Shown here: one piece after another, positions 35,348-44,333 of the stretch
How positions within the stretch are numbered: the stretch's first letter is position 1
Layout of the letters: each line of letters starts with the position of its first letter
Assembly (NCBI GenBank): GCA_963759735.1
Contig: CAVXAF010000006.1
Span: 1-64,000, forward strand
Direction of reading: 5' to 3'
Source of the DNA: Hyphomicrobium_A sp963759735
GTDB taxonomy: Bacteria > Pseudomonadota > Alphaproteobacteria > Rhizobiales > Hyphomicrobiaceae
Length of the DNA stretch: 64,000 bases
The notes under the pieces: generated by a model
Told to the model about the DNA's origin: nothing
Database searches by the model: none
What the model saw: the letters and a program-made list of their open reading frames with translations, nothing else
Program-made: the position numbers and the translations under genes

Positions 35348-36301
35348 GTGGCTGGCGCGGCACCGGCGCTGCTGCCATTTGGACGCGCGGCCTATTGTGG
35401 GCGCGTGTGCGTTGGCTGGCCGGCAGCGCACGCGTGTGCCGAGGTCACCGATGTCGTCGTCACCATCAAGCCGATACATTCGCTTGTGGCCCAGGTCATG
35501 GAGGGTGTCGGGCGGCCGGTGCTGCTCGTCGATGGATCATCGTCGCCGCACAGCTTTTCGCTCAAGCCGTCGCAGGTGCGCGCCATACACGGCGCCCAGT
35601 TGCTGATCCGCGTGTCGGAGCGGCTGGAGCCGTTCACAGGTAAGATCGTGCGCTCGCTGCCCCCACGCGTCGAGGTTGTGACGCTCATCGATACGCCTGG
35701 CCTCAAGCGACTGCCCCAGCGTGAGAACAGTTCCTTTCAGCGCCACGGCCACGAGCATGCAGGCGCCGGCGATGACGGCGTCTTCGACAGCCACATTTGG
35801 CTCGACCCCGATAATGCCAAGGTGATCGGTGCTCACCTTGCCCAAGTGCTGAGCGCGCACTACCCCGAGCATGCCGCGCAGTTCAGCGCCAACGCCGCGC
35901 GGCTGGCGGAAAACATCGACGCGCTGACCGCCGAGCTCGAGACGGCAACGCGCCCGCTACGCGACAAGCCTTTCATCGTCTTCCACGATGCCTACGGGTA
36001 TTTCGATGTTCGCTTCGGACTTGATGCCGTCGGTTCGATCACCATCAGTCCCGACGTGCAGCCGAGCGCCAAGCGCCTGACCGAGCTGCGCCAGAAGATC
36101 CGCGCGTTGGGTGCCGTCTGCGTTTTCGCCGAGCCACTTTTCCAGCCGGCCCTCGTCGCCGCCGTCACCGAGGCGACGCAGGCGCGGTCCGGCACCCTCG
36201 ACCCGGAGGGGTTGGGGCTGCAGCCGGGTCCGCAGCTCTATTTCACGCTGATGCGCAATCTCGCCGCTAGCCTCAAAGCCTGCCTTGCCCCGGCGAGTTG
36301 A
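35348..36301 (+). CDS. ZnuA-like metal ABC transporter substrate-binding protein (start uncertain)
   Basis: About 317 residues if translation begins at GTG 35348. The fold is clear from EVTDVVVTIKPIHSLVAQVMEGVG onward, with the ligand His in IKPIHSL, a His-rich loop (RHGHEHAG), HIWLDPDN, FHDAYGYF and the C-terminal LFQPALVAAV and DPEGLGLQPG segments. These give the usual three histidines and an acid for zinc. The N-terminus is doubtful: neither GTG 35348 nor an upstream ATG 35192 gives a convincing signal peptide, and ATG 35320 is in another frame, so a missing base is possible. znuB and znuC are not in the window. Confidence 0.78.
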   Translation: MAGAAPALLPFGRAAYCGRVCVGWPAAHACAEVTDVVVTIKPIHSLVAQVMEGVGRPVLLVDGSSSPHSFSLKPSQVRAIHGAQLLIRVSERLEPFTGKIVRSLPPRVEVVTLIDTPGLKRLPQRENSSFQRHGHEHAGAGDDGVFDSHIWLDPDNAKVIGAHLAQVLSAHYPEHAAQFSANAARLAENIDALTAELETATRPLRDKPFIVFHDAYGYFDVRFGLDAVGSITISPDVQPSAKRLTELRQKIRALGAVCVFAEPLFQPALVAAVTEATQARSGTLDPEGLGLQPGPQLYFTLMRNLAASLKACLAPAS

Positions 36302-36316
36302 GCACGCGCAAAGCAA

Positions 36317-36343
36317 AAGGGGCAGCGACCGGCGCTGCCCCTT
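36317..36343. terminator. Bidirectional terminator between the ZnuA-like gene and the transpeptidase
   Basis: A perfect 11-bp stem (AAGGGGCAGCG at 36317-36327, CGCTGCCCCTT at 36333-36343) around ACCGG, 15 bp past one stop and 25 bp from the other, between convergent genes. Its flanking A and T residues suit both directions. Confidence 0.8.
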
Positions 36344-36368
36344 GCAATCTTGAGACGACAGTGTCCGC

Positions 36369-37424
36369 TTAGAGGGCGGCGCTTTTGCCTGCCTCGCCGG
36401 CGGTCGCCCGCTTGGCGTCCTCGGCCGCCTTCTTGGCAGCGTCGGCAGCGGCGCGCGCGGCTTCGGCCGCCTTCGTGGCGGTGGCAGCCGCCCGCTCGGC
36501 GATGGCGACTGCATCTTCCTTCGGGGGCGCAACATGCGCTGGCGCCGTGTGGGCGGGGGCAACCTGCGCGGGAGCGGCTTGCGGGGCCACTGCAGCGACC
36601 GGTGTGTGCTTCTTTTCGACTTTCTTGGCCGGCTTGGGCTCGAGCGGCTGCTCAGCCGCAGCGGCGAGCTGCTCGGTGGCGGCAGACGGGTCGACATCCA
36701 TGGCATCGGAGGCATCGGCTGCCTCGACGGCGGCCGATGGCGTGCGCGGGCGCATGCTACGCGGCGGCGCCTTGAAAGCTATAGGGGCCACCTGCTGCTG
36801 TTCGGCTGCCGGTCCCTGGTCATCGCTGTAGGCGACGGCCTTGTCGCCGAAGCGCTGCCAAGTGACAGTCACCTTGGTGCCTACGGGGACGCGCGGATAG
36901 AGGTCGAGCACGTCCTCGTTGAGCATGCGGATGCAGCCCTTGGATACGGCCTGACCGATGGTCCACGGCGCATCGGTGCCGTGGATACGGTAGAGGCTCG
37001 ATCCCAGGTACATGGCGCGCACGCCCAGCGGGTTCATGCGGTGGCCGCCCGGCACCCACAGCGGGAGCTTGGGATTTTCGCGCAGCATTTCCGGCGTCGG
37101 CCGCCATGACGGGTTGGCGCGCTTATCGGTGACGGTCGTGGTGCCCTGCCAGCGGCTCTGCTCGCGCGGTACGGCGATCGGATAGCTCATGGCGGTGCCC
37201 GCCTTCTCGATCAGGTAGAGCCGGCGGTCGCCGAAGCTCACGATGATCTGGCCGGCCGTGTATTTCTGATCGAAGGCAACGGCTTGCTTGCCGCCGCCCC
37301 ACTCCTGGCCGCCGCCCCAGAGAAATTCAAACAGGCCCTGAGCATGGGCCTGCGGCGCGGCGATCGGCGCAGCGATTGCTACGACGGCGAGGGCGAGTGA
37401 ACTCATCAGACTGCGGCAGGGCAT
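36369..37424 (-). CDS. L,D-transpeptidase (YkuD domain) with an Ala/Lys-rich tail
   Basis: A 351-residue exported protein: signal peptide (LALAVVAIAAPIAAPQAHA), then a YkuD domain from about residue 55 to 195 with the active-site motif HGTDAPWTIGQAVSKGCIRM, where the last Cys forms the acyl-enzyme. It cross-links peptidoglycan stems or attaches proteins to them. Residues about 210-351 are a Pro/Ala/Lys-rich, histone-H1-like tail (AAEAARAAADAAKKAAEDAK) predicted to be helical or disordered. The tail is unlike the compact catalytic domain and may bind the cell wall, which is inference. Confidence 0.87.
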   Translation of the reverse strand: MPCRSLMSSLALAVVAIAAPIAAPQAHAQGLFEFLWGGGQEWGGGKQAVAFDQKYTAGQIIVSFGDRRLYLIEKAGTAMSYPIAVPREQSRWQGTTTVTDKRANPSWRPTPEMLRENPKLPLWVPGGHRMNPLGVRAMYLGSSLYRIHGTDAPWTIGQAVSKGCIRMLNEDVLDLYPRVPVGTKVTVTWQRFGDKAVAYSDDQGPAAEQQQVAPIAFKAPPRSMRPRTPSAAVEAADASDAMDVDPSAATEQLAAAAEQPLEPKPAKKVEKKHTPVAAVAPQAAPAQVAPAHTAPAHVAPPKEDAVAIAERAAATATKAAEAARAAADAAKKAAEDAKRATAGEAGKSAAL

Positions 37425-37765
37425 TACTGAATGGCTCCGGTGTTCGATCAGGTTGGCGGGGAGCTTGAGGCGATATGGTGAATGGTCGGTTTATAACAGT
37501 CTCACTTTCTCGCGGCAGAGCATGTGGGCCACACTTTCTGTCGGAACGCACCGCCGAGGTGGTTTTGGGATTTTTTTGTCCCGGTGTTTCCCTGGCGCAT
37601 GGCCAACGGCCTGAAAATGCGGCAGTTCCAAGCACAAAGGTGCGGCATTCGCGTCGCGTGGCGAGTTGATTCGTGGATTGGCAAGTCCTGGCCTGTGGAA
37701 AAAACCGCACAGCAGGCGAGGCGGCGCTGCAACCCTGATCAGCTCTTTTTGTTCCCGCTTTGATC
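37425..37765. other. Intergenic region upstream of the SOS cassette
   Basis: About 340 bp between the divergent L,D-transpeptidase gene and the imuA promoter. It should hold the transpeptidase promoter. No repeat, RNA or small gene could be supported. Confidence 0.4.
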
Positions 37766-37805
37766 TTGACCTGGAACAGCATTCGGACTAGAACAAAAAA
37801 AGAAC
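37766..37805 (+). promoter_or_regulatory. imuA promoter with overlapping LexA box
   Basis: TTGACC (37766-37771) and TAGAAC (37789-37794) are spaced by 17 bp, a good sigma-70 promoter. GAAC-N7-GAAC at 37791-37805 is the exact alphaproteobacterial LexA box and overlaps the -10 element, so LexA would block polymerase directly. All seven spacer bases are A. Confidence 0.85.
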
Positions 37806-37983
37806 GCGACGGCATTCGAGCTGCCGTTGCCTCTTTGGTGCGAGAGCGTCCCGTGGATCAGGCGGCCCCATCCCCCACCCCACCGTCCGGGCCCCTGCCA
37901 CGGATCTCGCGGTTAGAGCCTAGCCCCAGTGCGTGTCCGCGTAACAGGTTGCGTAGCGTTGGGCTTGGGGGCTCTTGCCCGCC

Positions 37984-38015
37984 CCGGAACGGCGAGTCCC
38001 TCCTCGCCGTTCCGG
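37984..38015 (+). promoter_or_regulatory. Perfect hairpin in the imuA leader
   Basis: A perfect 13-bp stem (CCGGAACGGCGAG at 37984-37996, CTCGCCGTTCCGG at 38003-38015) with a 6-base loop lies within the roughly 240-nt region between the LexA box and the likely imuA start at 38045. It could be an mRNA leader structure, an attenuator or a short dispersed repeat. Confidence 0.55.
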
Positions 38016-38044
38016 AAGGCGGCTTTGCCGATAGCCGGGCGGAC

Positions 38045-38890
38045 GTGCTCGCCGATCTGCGCACGCGCATCATGGCGCTGGAGCGCAGCCCCTTCCTCAT
38101 CCCTCCATCTCTATCTCTTTCGTCCCCGCCTGTGCTCGCCGGGCAGAAAGGCGCTGTGGCGGGCGCGTGGACGCTCGGCGCCCCCGATGTCGACCGGTGG
38201 CTGGCTCCCGGCCTCGATGCTGGCTCCCTGCATGAGGTGAAGGCCGAGCCGTATGCGGCCGGCTCCAGCGCCGGCCATTGGGCGGCGGCGCTCGGCTTCG
38301 CTTTGCGCCTGGCGGTGCGCCGGCTGGGTAGCAGCCGTGCTGCGCAGACAGCTCCCCCGCGCCTGCTGTGGTGCTGGCCGTCCGTGTTCGCGCGCGAACT
38401 GGGTACGCCGTACGGGCATGGCCTGGCCGCTCTCGGCATCGATCCCTCGGCGTGGTTGTTCGTCGAGACGGCGCGCGCCAGCGATGCCTTGTGGGCGATG
38501 GAGGAGGGACTGCGCTCGCAAAGCCTCGCCCTCGTCGTCGGCGTTTTGGGAGAGGCGGAGCTGACGCCGGCCCGGCGCCTCAGCCTGGCGGCGGCCGAGC
38601 ACCTGACGCCCTGCCTCCTCATCACCGATCCGCGTCTTTCGCCGACGGGATCGACCGCCACCCGCTGGCGGGTCGGAGCCCGCAGCAGCGCGGGCCATCC
38701 TTACGATACAGGAGCGCCCGGTGCGCCTCGTTATGCGGTGGCGCTGGAGCGCTGCCGTCACCGCCCGCTGACCCGCGAGCCCTCGCCTTATCTCTTGGAA
38801 TGGTCGGATGAAACGCATCGTTTCCGTGTGGCTGCCGCTATGGCCCATCGAGCGGATGGCCCGCGCGCAACCCGCAGCAGTGCCAGGTGA
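38045..38890 (+). CDS. imuA: ImuA, SOS mutagenesis accessory protein
   Basis: About 281 residues from GTG 38045 (VLADLRTRIMALERS); ATG 38072 is an alternative. The RecA-like region shows WLAPGLDAGSLHEVKAE, LLWCWPSVFARELGTPYGHGL and the DALWAMEEGLRSQSLALVVGVL segment found in ImuA. The protein acts with ImuB and DnaE2 in error-prone lesion bypass. The gene follows a LexA-controlled promoter. An upstream frame could extend it by about 95 residues, but that part is Pro/Ser/Arg-rich and contains a perfect hairpin. Its 3' end overlaps imuB by 83 bp. Confidence 0.85.
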   Translation: MLADLRTRIMALERSPFLIPPSLSLSSPPVLAGQKGAVAGAWTLGAPDVDRWLAPGLDAGSLHEVKAEPYAAGSSAGHWAAALGFALRLAVRRLGSSRAAQTAPPRLLWCWPSVFARELGTPYGHGLAALGIDPSAWLFVETARASDALWAMEEGLRSQSLALVVGVLGEAELTPARRLSLAAAEHLTPCLLITDPRLSPTGSTATRWRVGARSSAGHPYDTGAPGAPRYAVALERCRHRPLTREPSPYLLEWSDETHRFRVAAAMAHRADGPRATRSSAR

Positions 38891-40349
38891 CGCCCCGCTC
38901 GCTCTCGTCGAGAGCGGCGCACACGGTATCCGCATCACCGCCGTCAATGCGCAGGCGGCGGCCGCAGGCGCGCGCGTCGGTCAGGCCCTCGCCGACGCGC
39001 GCGCTGCGCTTCCCGGTCTGGCGACGCAACCGGCCGATCTGCGCCGCGACCGCACGGCGCTGTTGCGGCTGGCCCGCTGGTGCGGACGCTACGGGCCGAA
39101 CCGCAACATCGACGGCGAGGACGGGCTGTGGATCGACGTGACCGGCGTGGCGCATCTTTATGGCGGGGAGGCGCAGCTCGTCGGCGATCTCATCACCCGG
39201 CTGTCGCGCTTTGGTCTGACGGTGCGCGTCGGGCTCGCCGATACGCTGGGCGCTGCGCACGCGTTGGCGCGCTATGCCCGTTCGCCGGCGCTGGCACCAG
39301 TCGGACAGGCCGAGGCGCAGCTGGCACGGCTGCCCGTCGAAGCCTTGCGCTTGGCCCCGCAGACGGTGCTGCTTCTGAAGCGCCTCGGGCTGCGGCGCAT
39401 CGGTGAATTGTATCGTTTGCCGCGTGCAGCCTTGCAGCGGCGCTTCCGTTCGGCGAAGGGCGTCGAGGCCGTGCTGGCGCGTCTCGATCAGGCATTGGGC
39501 GTGCGGGAGGAGCCATGCCGGCCGCTCATCGAGCCGCCCGCTCTCTACGTGCAGCGCTCCTGGCCCGACCCGCTCGTCACCGCCGAGCAACTCCTCGCCG
39601 AGACGGCGGTGTTGGCGCAAGAGCTGTGCGCGCACCTTGCCGCGCGCGGGCTCGGTGCCCGCCGCCTGAGCCTGTCGCTCTATCGCGCCGACGGCAGCGT
39701 CGCGGAAGCGCGCGCCGGATTGAGCGCGCCCTCTTGGGTGCCCGCGCACATGACGGCGCTGCTGGGCGATAAGCTGGCAGCGCTCGATGCCGGTTTCGGC
39801 GTCGACATGATGGTGCTGGCGGCGGTGCAGGCGGAAAAGCCGTCCGGCCAGCAGGGCGCGCTGGCTCCGCGCTTGCAGGGTGGCGTGCGCAACGAGGCCG
39901 GCGAACTCATCGATCGTCTCGCTAACCGCCTCGGCGCGCCGCGCGTCACGCGGTTGGCCGCGCGCGCCAGCCATATTCCCGAGCGTGCCGAGGCGCACGT
40001 CGCAGCGTTGGCGAAGCCTCAGGAGATGGCGTGGCCGCTGCCGCGCGGTCCCGCGCCGCCATCGCTGCTGCTGGCGCACCCAGAGCCGATCCGCGTCGTC
40101 GCCGAGGTGCCGGAAGGGCCGCCGGCGCGCTTCACCTGGCGCCGCGTCGAGCACCGCATCGTCAAGGCGCAAGGCCCGCAACGCGTCGCGCCCGAGTGGT
40201 GGGACGAGATCGCCACCAAGAAGAGCGGCACGCGCGATTACTACCGTGTCGAGGACGACGGCGGTGCCGGCTACTGGGTATTCCGCGAGGGCCTTTACGG
40301 GCGCGAAGAGGAAACGCCGCGCTGGTTCATGCATGGTCTGTTCGGGTAG
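38808..40349 (+). CDS. imuB: ImuB, Y-family polymerase-like protein
   Basis: A 513-residue Y-family relative. It starts KRIVSVWLPLWPIERMARA, where catalytic polymerases have an aspartate-containing motif, so the active-site acid is absent, as is usual for ImuB. The palm continues with LWIDVTGVAHLYGGE, then a helix-hairpin-helix (LKRLGLRRIGELYRLPRAAL) and a long C-terminal region. It bridges ImuA, the beta clamp and DnaE2. It overlaps imuA by 83 bp and dnaE2 follows after 4 bp, giving one LexA-regulated transcript. Confidence 0.92.
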   Translation: MKRIVSVWLPLWPIERMARAQPAAVPGDAPLALVESGAHGIRITAVNAQAAAAGARVGQALADARAALPGLATQPADLRRDRTALLRLARWCGRYGPNRNIDGEDGLWIDVTGVAHLYGGEAQLVGDLITRLSRFGLTVRVGLADTLGAAHALARYARSPALAPVGQAEAQLARLPVEALRLAPQTVLLLKRLGLRRIGELYRLPRAALQRRFRSAKGVEAVLARLDQALGVREEPCRPLIEPPALYVQRSWPDPLVTAEQLLAETAVLAQELCAHLAARGLGARRLSLSLYRADGSVAEARAGLSAPSWVPAHMTALLGDKLAALDAGFGVDMMVLAAVQAEKPSGQQGALAPRLQGGVRNEAGELIDRLANRLGAPRVTRLAARASHIPERAEAHVAALAKPQEMAWPLPRGPAPPSLLLAHPEPIRVVAEVPEGPPARFTWRRVEHRIVKAQGPQRVAPEWWDEIATKKSGTRDYYRVEDDGGAGYWVFREGLYGREEETPRWFMHGLFG

Positions 40350-40353
40350 GCGC

Positions 40354-43300
40354 ATGCGCAAGCGACCCGACGCGCCGCGTTATGCCGAGCTGCAGGTGAC
40401 GACCAATTTCTCGTTCCTGCGCGGGGCCTCGCACGGCGAGGAGCTGGTCGCGCAGGCGCATGCCCTGGGGATAGCGGCGCTCGCCATCACCGACCGCAAC
40501 ACGCTGGCCGGCGTCGTGCGCGCGCATATCGAGGCCAAGGCGCTGGGCCTCAAGCTGATCGTTGGCGCGCGGCTCGACCTGCAGGATGCGCCGAGCCTTT
40601 TGTGCCTGCCACGCGACCGCGCTGCCTACGGGCGGCTGTCGCGGCTTTTGTCGTTGGGGCAGAGGCGCGCCCGCAAGGGCGAATGCACGCTCTTTCTGGA
40701 AGACGTCGCCGAGCATGCCGAAGGGCAGATTTTCATTGCGCTGGCGCCGGAGCCTTGGGACTGGCGCGAGGGCGCCGCGGATGCCCCCGAGACGGCGGCG
40801 CCACGCACGGCCGACATCATCCCTTTCGTGCGCCGTGACGAGGGCAAAGCGAAAGAAGCTTGCGTTCCCGCAGTTCCAAATGAGTGTCCCGCGCCCGCGG
40901 GGACGCGCAGATCATTCGAAGCCGAGTTGCGGCGCGTAAAGGCGGCGCTGGGCGACAGCGCACTCTATCTCGCCGCCAGCTTCATCTATCGCGGCGATGA
41001 CCGGGCGCGCCTCTCAGCGCTCGGCGCCATGGCGCGCCGCTGCGCCACCCCGCTCGTCGCCACCGGCGATGTGCTCTACCACGCCCACCATCGCCGCCCG
41101 CTTGCAGGACGTGCTCTCCTGCGTGCGCGAGAAGACGACGATCGGCGAAGCCGGACTCAAACTCGAGGCCAACGCCGAGCGGCACCTGAAGCAGCCGGCG
41201 GAAATGGCGCGGCTGTTTCGCGGTCACGAAGATGCGCTGGCGCGCACCATGGAGATCGCCGCCGCCTGCTCCTTCAATCTCGATCAGCTCGTCTACGAAT
41301 ACCCCGACGAGCCGACGCCGCCCGGCAAGACCCCGCAAGGTTATCTGGAGGAGCTCGCTTGGGAGGGCGCCGCCTGGCGCTTTCCCGATGGCATTCCCGA
41401 GAAAGTCCACGCGCTGATCGTGCGCGAACTGCAACTGATCGAGCAGCTCAATTACGCGCAATACTTCCTCACCGTGCGCGACATCGTGCACTTCGCGCGC
41501 ACTCAAGGCATCCTCTGCCAGGGGCGCGGCTCGGCCGCCAACTCCGTCGTCTGCTACTGTCTGGCCATCACCTCGGTCGATCCCGACCGAGATCGACGTG
41601 CTGTTCGATCGTTTCGTATCGCCCGAACGCCGCGAGCCGCCCGACATCGACGTCGATTTCGAGCACGAGCGGCGCGAGGAGGTGATCCAGTACATTTATC
41701 AGCGCTATGGCCGCGACCGCGCCGGCATCGCCGCCACGGTGATCAGCTATCGCGCCCGCTCGGCCGTGCGCGACGTCGGCAAGGCGATGGGGCTTTCGGA
41801 GGATACGGTCGCCGCACTCGCCGGCATGGTGTGGGGAACGGCCGGCAGCGCGGTGCCTGAAAAGCACGTGCGCGCCGCGGGACTCGATCCGACCGACCCG
41901 CTGCTGGGGAGCGTGCTCGAACTGGCGCACGAGCTGATCGGCTTTCCGCGCCACCTGTCGCAGCACGTCGGCGGCTTCGTGCTGACGCGCGGGCCGCTCA
42001 TCGAGGTCGTGCCGGTCGGCAATGCGGCGATGGAGGATCGCACCTTCATCGAGTGGGACAAGGACGACATCGCCGCTCTCGGCCTGCTCAAGGTCGACGT
42101 GCTGGCGCTCGGCATGCTCACCTGCATCCGCCGCGCCTTCGATCTCATCGAGCTGCACGAAGGCAAGGCGCTGAACCTCGCCTCCGTCCCGCGCGAGGAC
42201 GGCGCCGTCTACGACATGCTGTGCCGCGCCGATTCCCTCGGCGTCTTCCAGGTGGAAAGCCGCGCGCAGATGAACATGCTGCCGCGCCTCAAGCCGCGCT
42301 GCTTCTACGACCTCGTCATCGAGGTGGCGATCGTGCGGCCGGGACCCATCCAGGGCGACATGGTGCACCCCTACCTGCGTCGCCGCGACGGCGTGGAGAA
42401 GGAGTACTATCCTTCGCCGGCGCCCGAGCATGGCCCCAAGGACGAGCTGCGCAACATCCTCGGCAAGACCAAGGGCGTGCCGCTGTTCCAGGAGCAGGCG
42501 ATGCGCATCGCGCAGGTCGCCGCCAAGTTCTCCGACGCCGAGGTCAACGAGCTGCGCAAGGCGATGGCGACCTTCCGCCGTCGCGGCACCATCGGCAACC
42601 TGGAGGAAAGGATGGTCTCGCGCATGGCGGAGCGCGGTTACGACAAGGATTTCGCGCAGCGCTGCTTCAACCAGATCAAGGGTTTTGGCGAATACGGATT
42701 TCCCGAGAGCCACGCGGCGAGCTTTGCGCGCCTTGTCTATGTCTCGGCGTGGATCAAGTGCCACCACCCGGCGGCGTTCGCCGCAGCGCTGCTCAACTCG
42801 CAGCCGATGGGCTTTTACGCGCCGGCGCAGATCGTTCGCGATGCGTGCGAGCACGGCGTTGAAGCACGCGCGGTCGATGTCAATCTCTCCGACTGGGACT
42901 GCACGCTGGAAGAAGGCGGCGCCGACGGGCGCCCGGCGTTGCGCATCGGCCTGCGCCAGATCGACGGCTTGCAGGAGGAGGAGGCCGGCAAGCTCGTCGC
43001 CGCCCGTACGGCCGGTCTGACGCCGTCCGCGGAAAAGTATCGCGACGTGCACGATCTGTGGGCGCGGGCGCGGCTGCGTCTCATCACGCTCGAGAAACTC
43101 GCCGCGGCGGACGCCTTCCGCTCCATCCCAGCGGGGCCTGGCTTCGCCAAGACGGGCCTCGACCGTCGGCAAGCGCTGTGGGAGGTCAAGGCACTGGGCG
43201 CGGCCGAGCCGTTGCCGCTGTTCACTTGGAGCGAGACGCGCGAAGCCGCGGCCGAGCCGCTTGTTGAACTGCCGCAGATGCCCCTCTCCGAGCACGTCGT

Positions 43301-43850
43301 CAACGACTACCAGACGCTGCGTCTGTCGCTGAAGGCACATCCCATGCACTTCTTGCGCGCGCGCTTTGCCGCCCGCCGCGTCCTAGCCTGCGACGAGCTG
43401 CGCGGGGTGAAGGACGGCGCCAACGTCGCGGTGGCCGGTGTCGTCCTGGTGCGCCAGCGTCCCGGCTCGGCCAAGGGCGTCGTGTTCATGACCATCGAGG
43501 ACGAAACGGGCGTCGCCAATGCGGTGGTGTGGGCGAAGACCCTCGAGCGCTTCCGCAAGGAGGTGATGGGCGCGCGCCTCATCGTCGTGCACGGGCGTGT
43601 GCAGCGGCACGAGGACATCATCCATGTCGTCGCGGCACGGCTGGAGGATCGCAGCGACATGCTGGCGCTATTGTCGGAGGAGGGCGCGACGATGAAGGTT
43701 CCAATCGCCAATGCCGACGAGGTGCTGCGTCCAGATCCTGGCTCCGCCAGAGGTTCCGATCCCGGCTCGGCGCGCTCGCCCGCGCACCCGCGCTGGGCCG
43801 GACACCCGCGCGAAACGCGCATCATCCCCAAGTCGCGCGATTTTCACTGA
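40354..43850 (+). CDS. dnaE2: DnaE2, error-prone DNA polymerase III alpha subunit, two apparent frameshifts
   Basis: Repaired, this is a protein of about 1165 residues. The PHP domain (YAELQVTTNFSFLRGASHGEE) starts at ATG 40354. The polymerase core shows the catalytic acids in PPDIDVDFEHER and the LFQEQAMRIA and FPESHAASFA segments, and a C-terminal OB domain begins near KDGANVAVAGVVLV. Two extra bases break the frame: a T near 41102 (CCGCTTGCAGGAC) and a C near 41583 (GATCCCGACC). Both lie in conserved protein where removing one base restores the family sequence. With ImuA and ImuB it copies past lesions. Confidence 0.9.
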
Positions 43851-44299
43851 GGGGGCGGCGGCGTCGCCAGCATCTCGGTGTTGGGCACCCCATCGGCACC
43901 GATGAACACCGCGAGGATGCGCGCCGGCACGGTGCCGGTGTTGCGTCCATTGTGCGGCCAGTCGATTGCCTCGACGATGGCCTCGCCCTGCCGATAGACG
44001 CGCGTGCCCTTGCTGCCGTAATCGACGCTCACCTCGCCTTCGAGCATGTAGCCGAACATCGGCACGTCGTGGCGATGCCAGCCGGTCGCTTCGCCTGGCA
44101 GCATAGTGACGATGGCCGAGACGATTTTCGCCGCCCCCTGCGTGGGATAGACGATGGGCTGCGCAATGACCGTCTGCCCGGTATCGAGCAGCGCTGCGAC
44201 GCTCTCGCGCGTGACGCCGCGGTCGGCGCCGGCAACCAGCAGGCCGGCGCCCAAGAGCAGCACCGGCAGTGGCCAAATGAACGATCGGGCGCTCAGCAT
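43844..44299 (-). CDS. Exported cupin-domain protein
   Basis: A 151-residue protein with an N-terminal membrane or signal segment (FIWPLPVLLLGAGLLVAGA) and a small cupin barrel: TMLPGEATGWHRHDVPMFGYMLEGE carries the His-x-His and Glu ligands, and IDWPHNGRNTG the later His. It probably binds a metal in the periplasm; no substrate is evident. ATG 44299 has AAGGAA upstream. Its 3' end overlaps that of dnaE2 by 7 bp, convergent. Confidence 0.78.
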   Translation of the reverse strand: MLSARSFIWPLPVLLLGAGLLVAGADRGVTRESVAALLDTGQTVIAQPIVYPTQGAAKIVSAIVTMLPGEATGWHRHDVPMFGYMLEGEVSVDYGSKGTRVYRQGEAIVEAIDWPHNGRNTGTVPARILAVFIGADGVPNTEMLATPPPPQ

Positions 44300-44333
44300 C
44301 GCGTGTTCCTTCAAGCCCATTGTGCTTCGCGGC

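Noticed and set aside
38838..40361. A 507-codon open frame antisense to imuB
   Set aside because: Same reason; the plus strand encodes a clear ImuB and there is no start signal for the antisense frame.
41095..41590. Programmed frameshifting in dnaE2
   Set aside because: The two sites have no slippery heptamer with downstream structure, and homologous polymerases are encoded in one frame, so one-base insertions are the simpler reading.
41568..43349. A 593-codon open frame antisense to dnaE2
   Set aside because: It mirrors codon bias of the strongly supported plus-strand gene, and its translation is rich in His, Arg and Asp without any recognisable domain.
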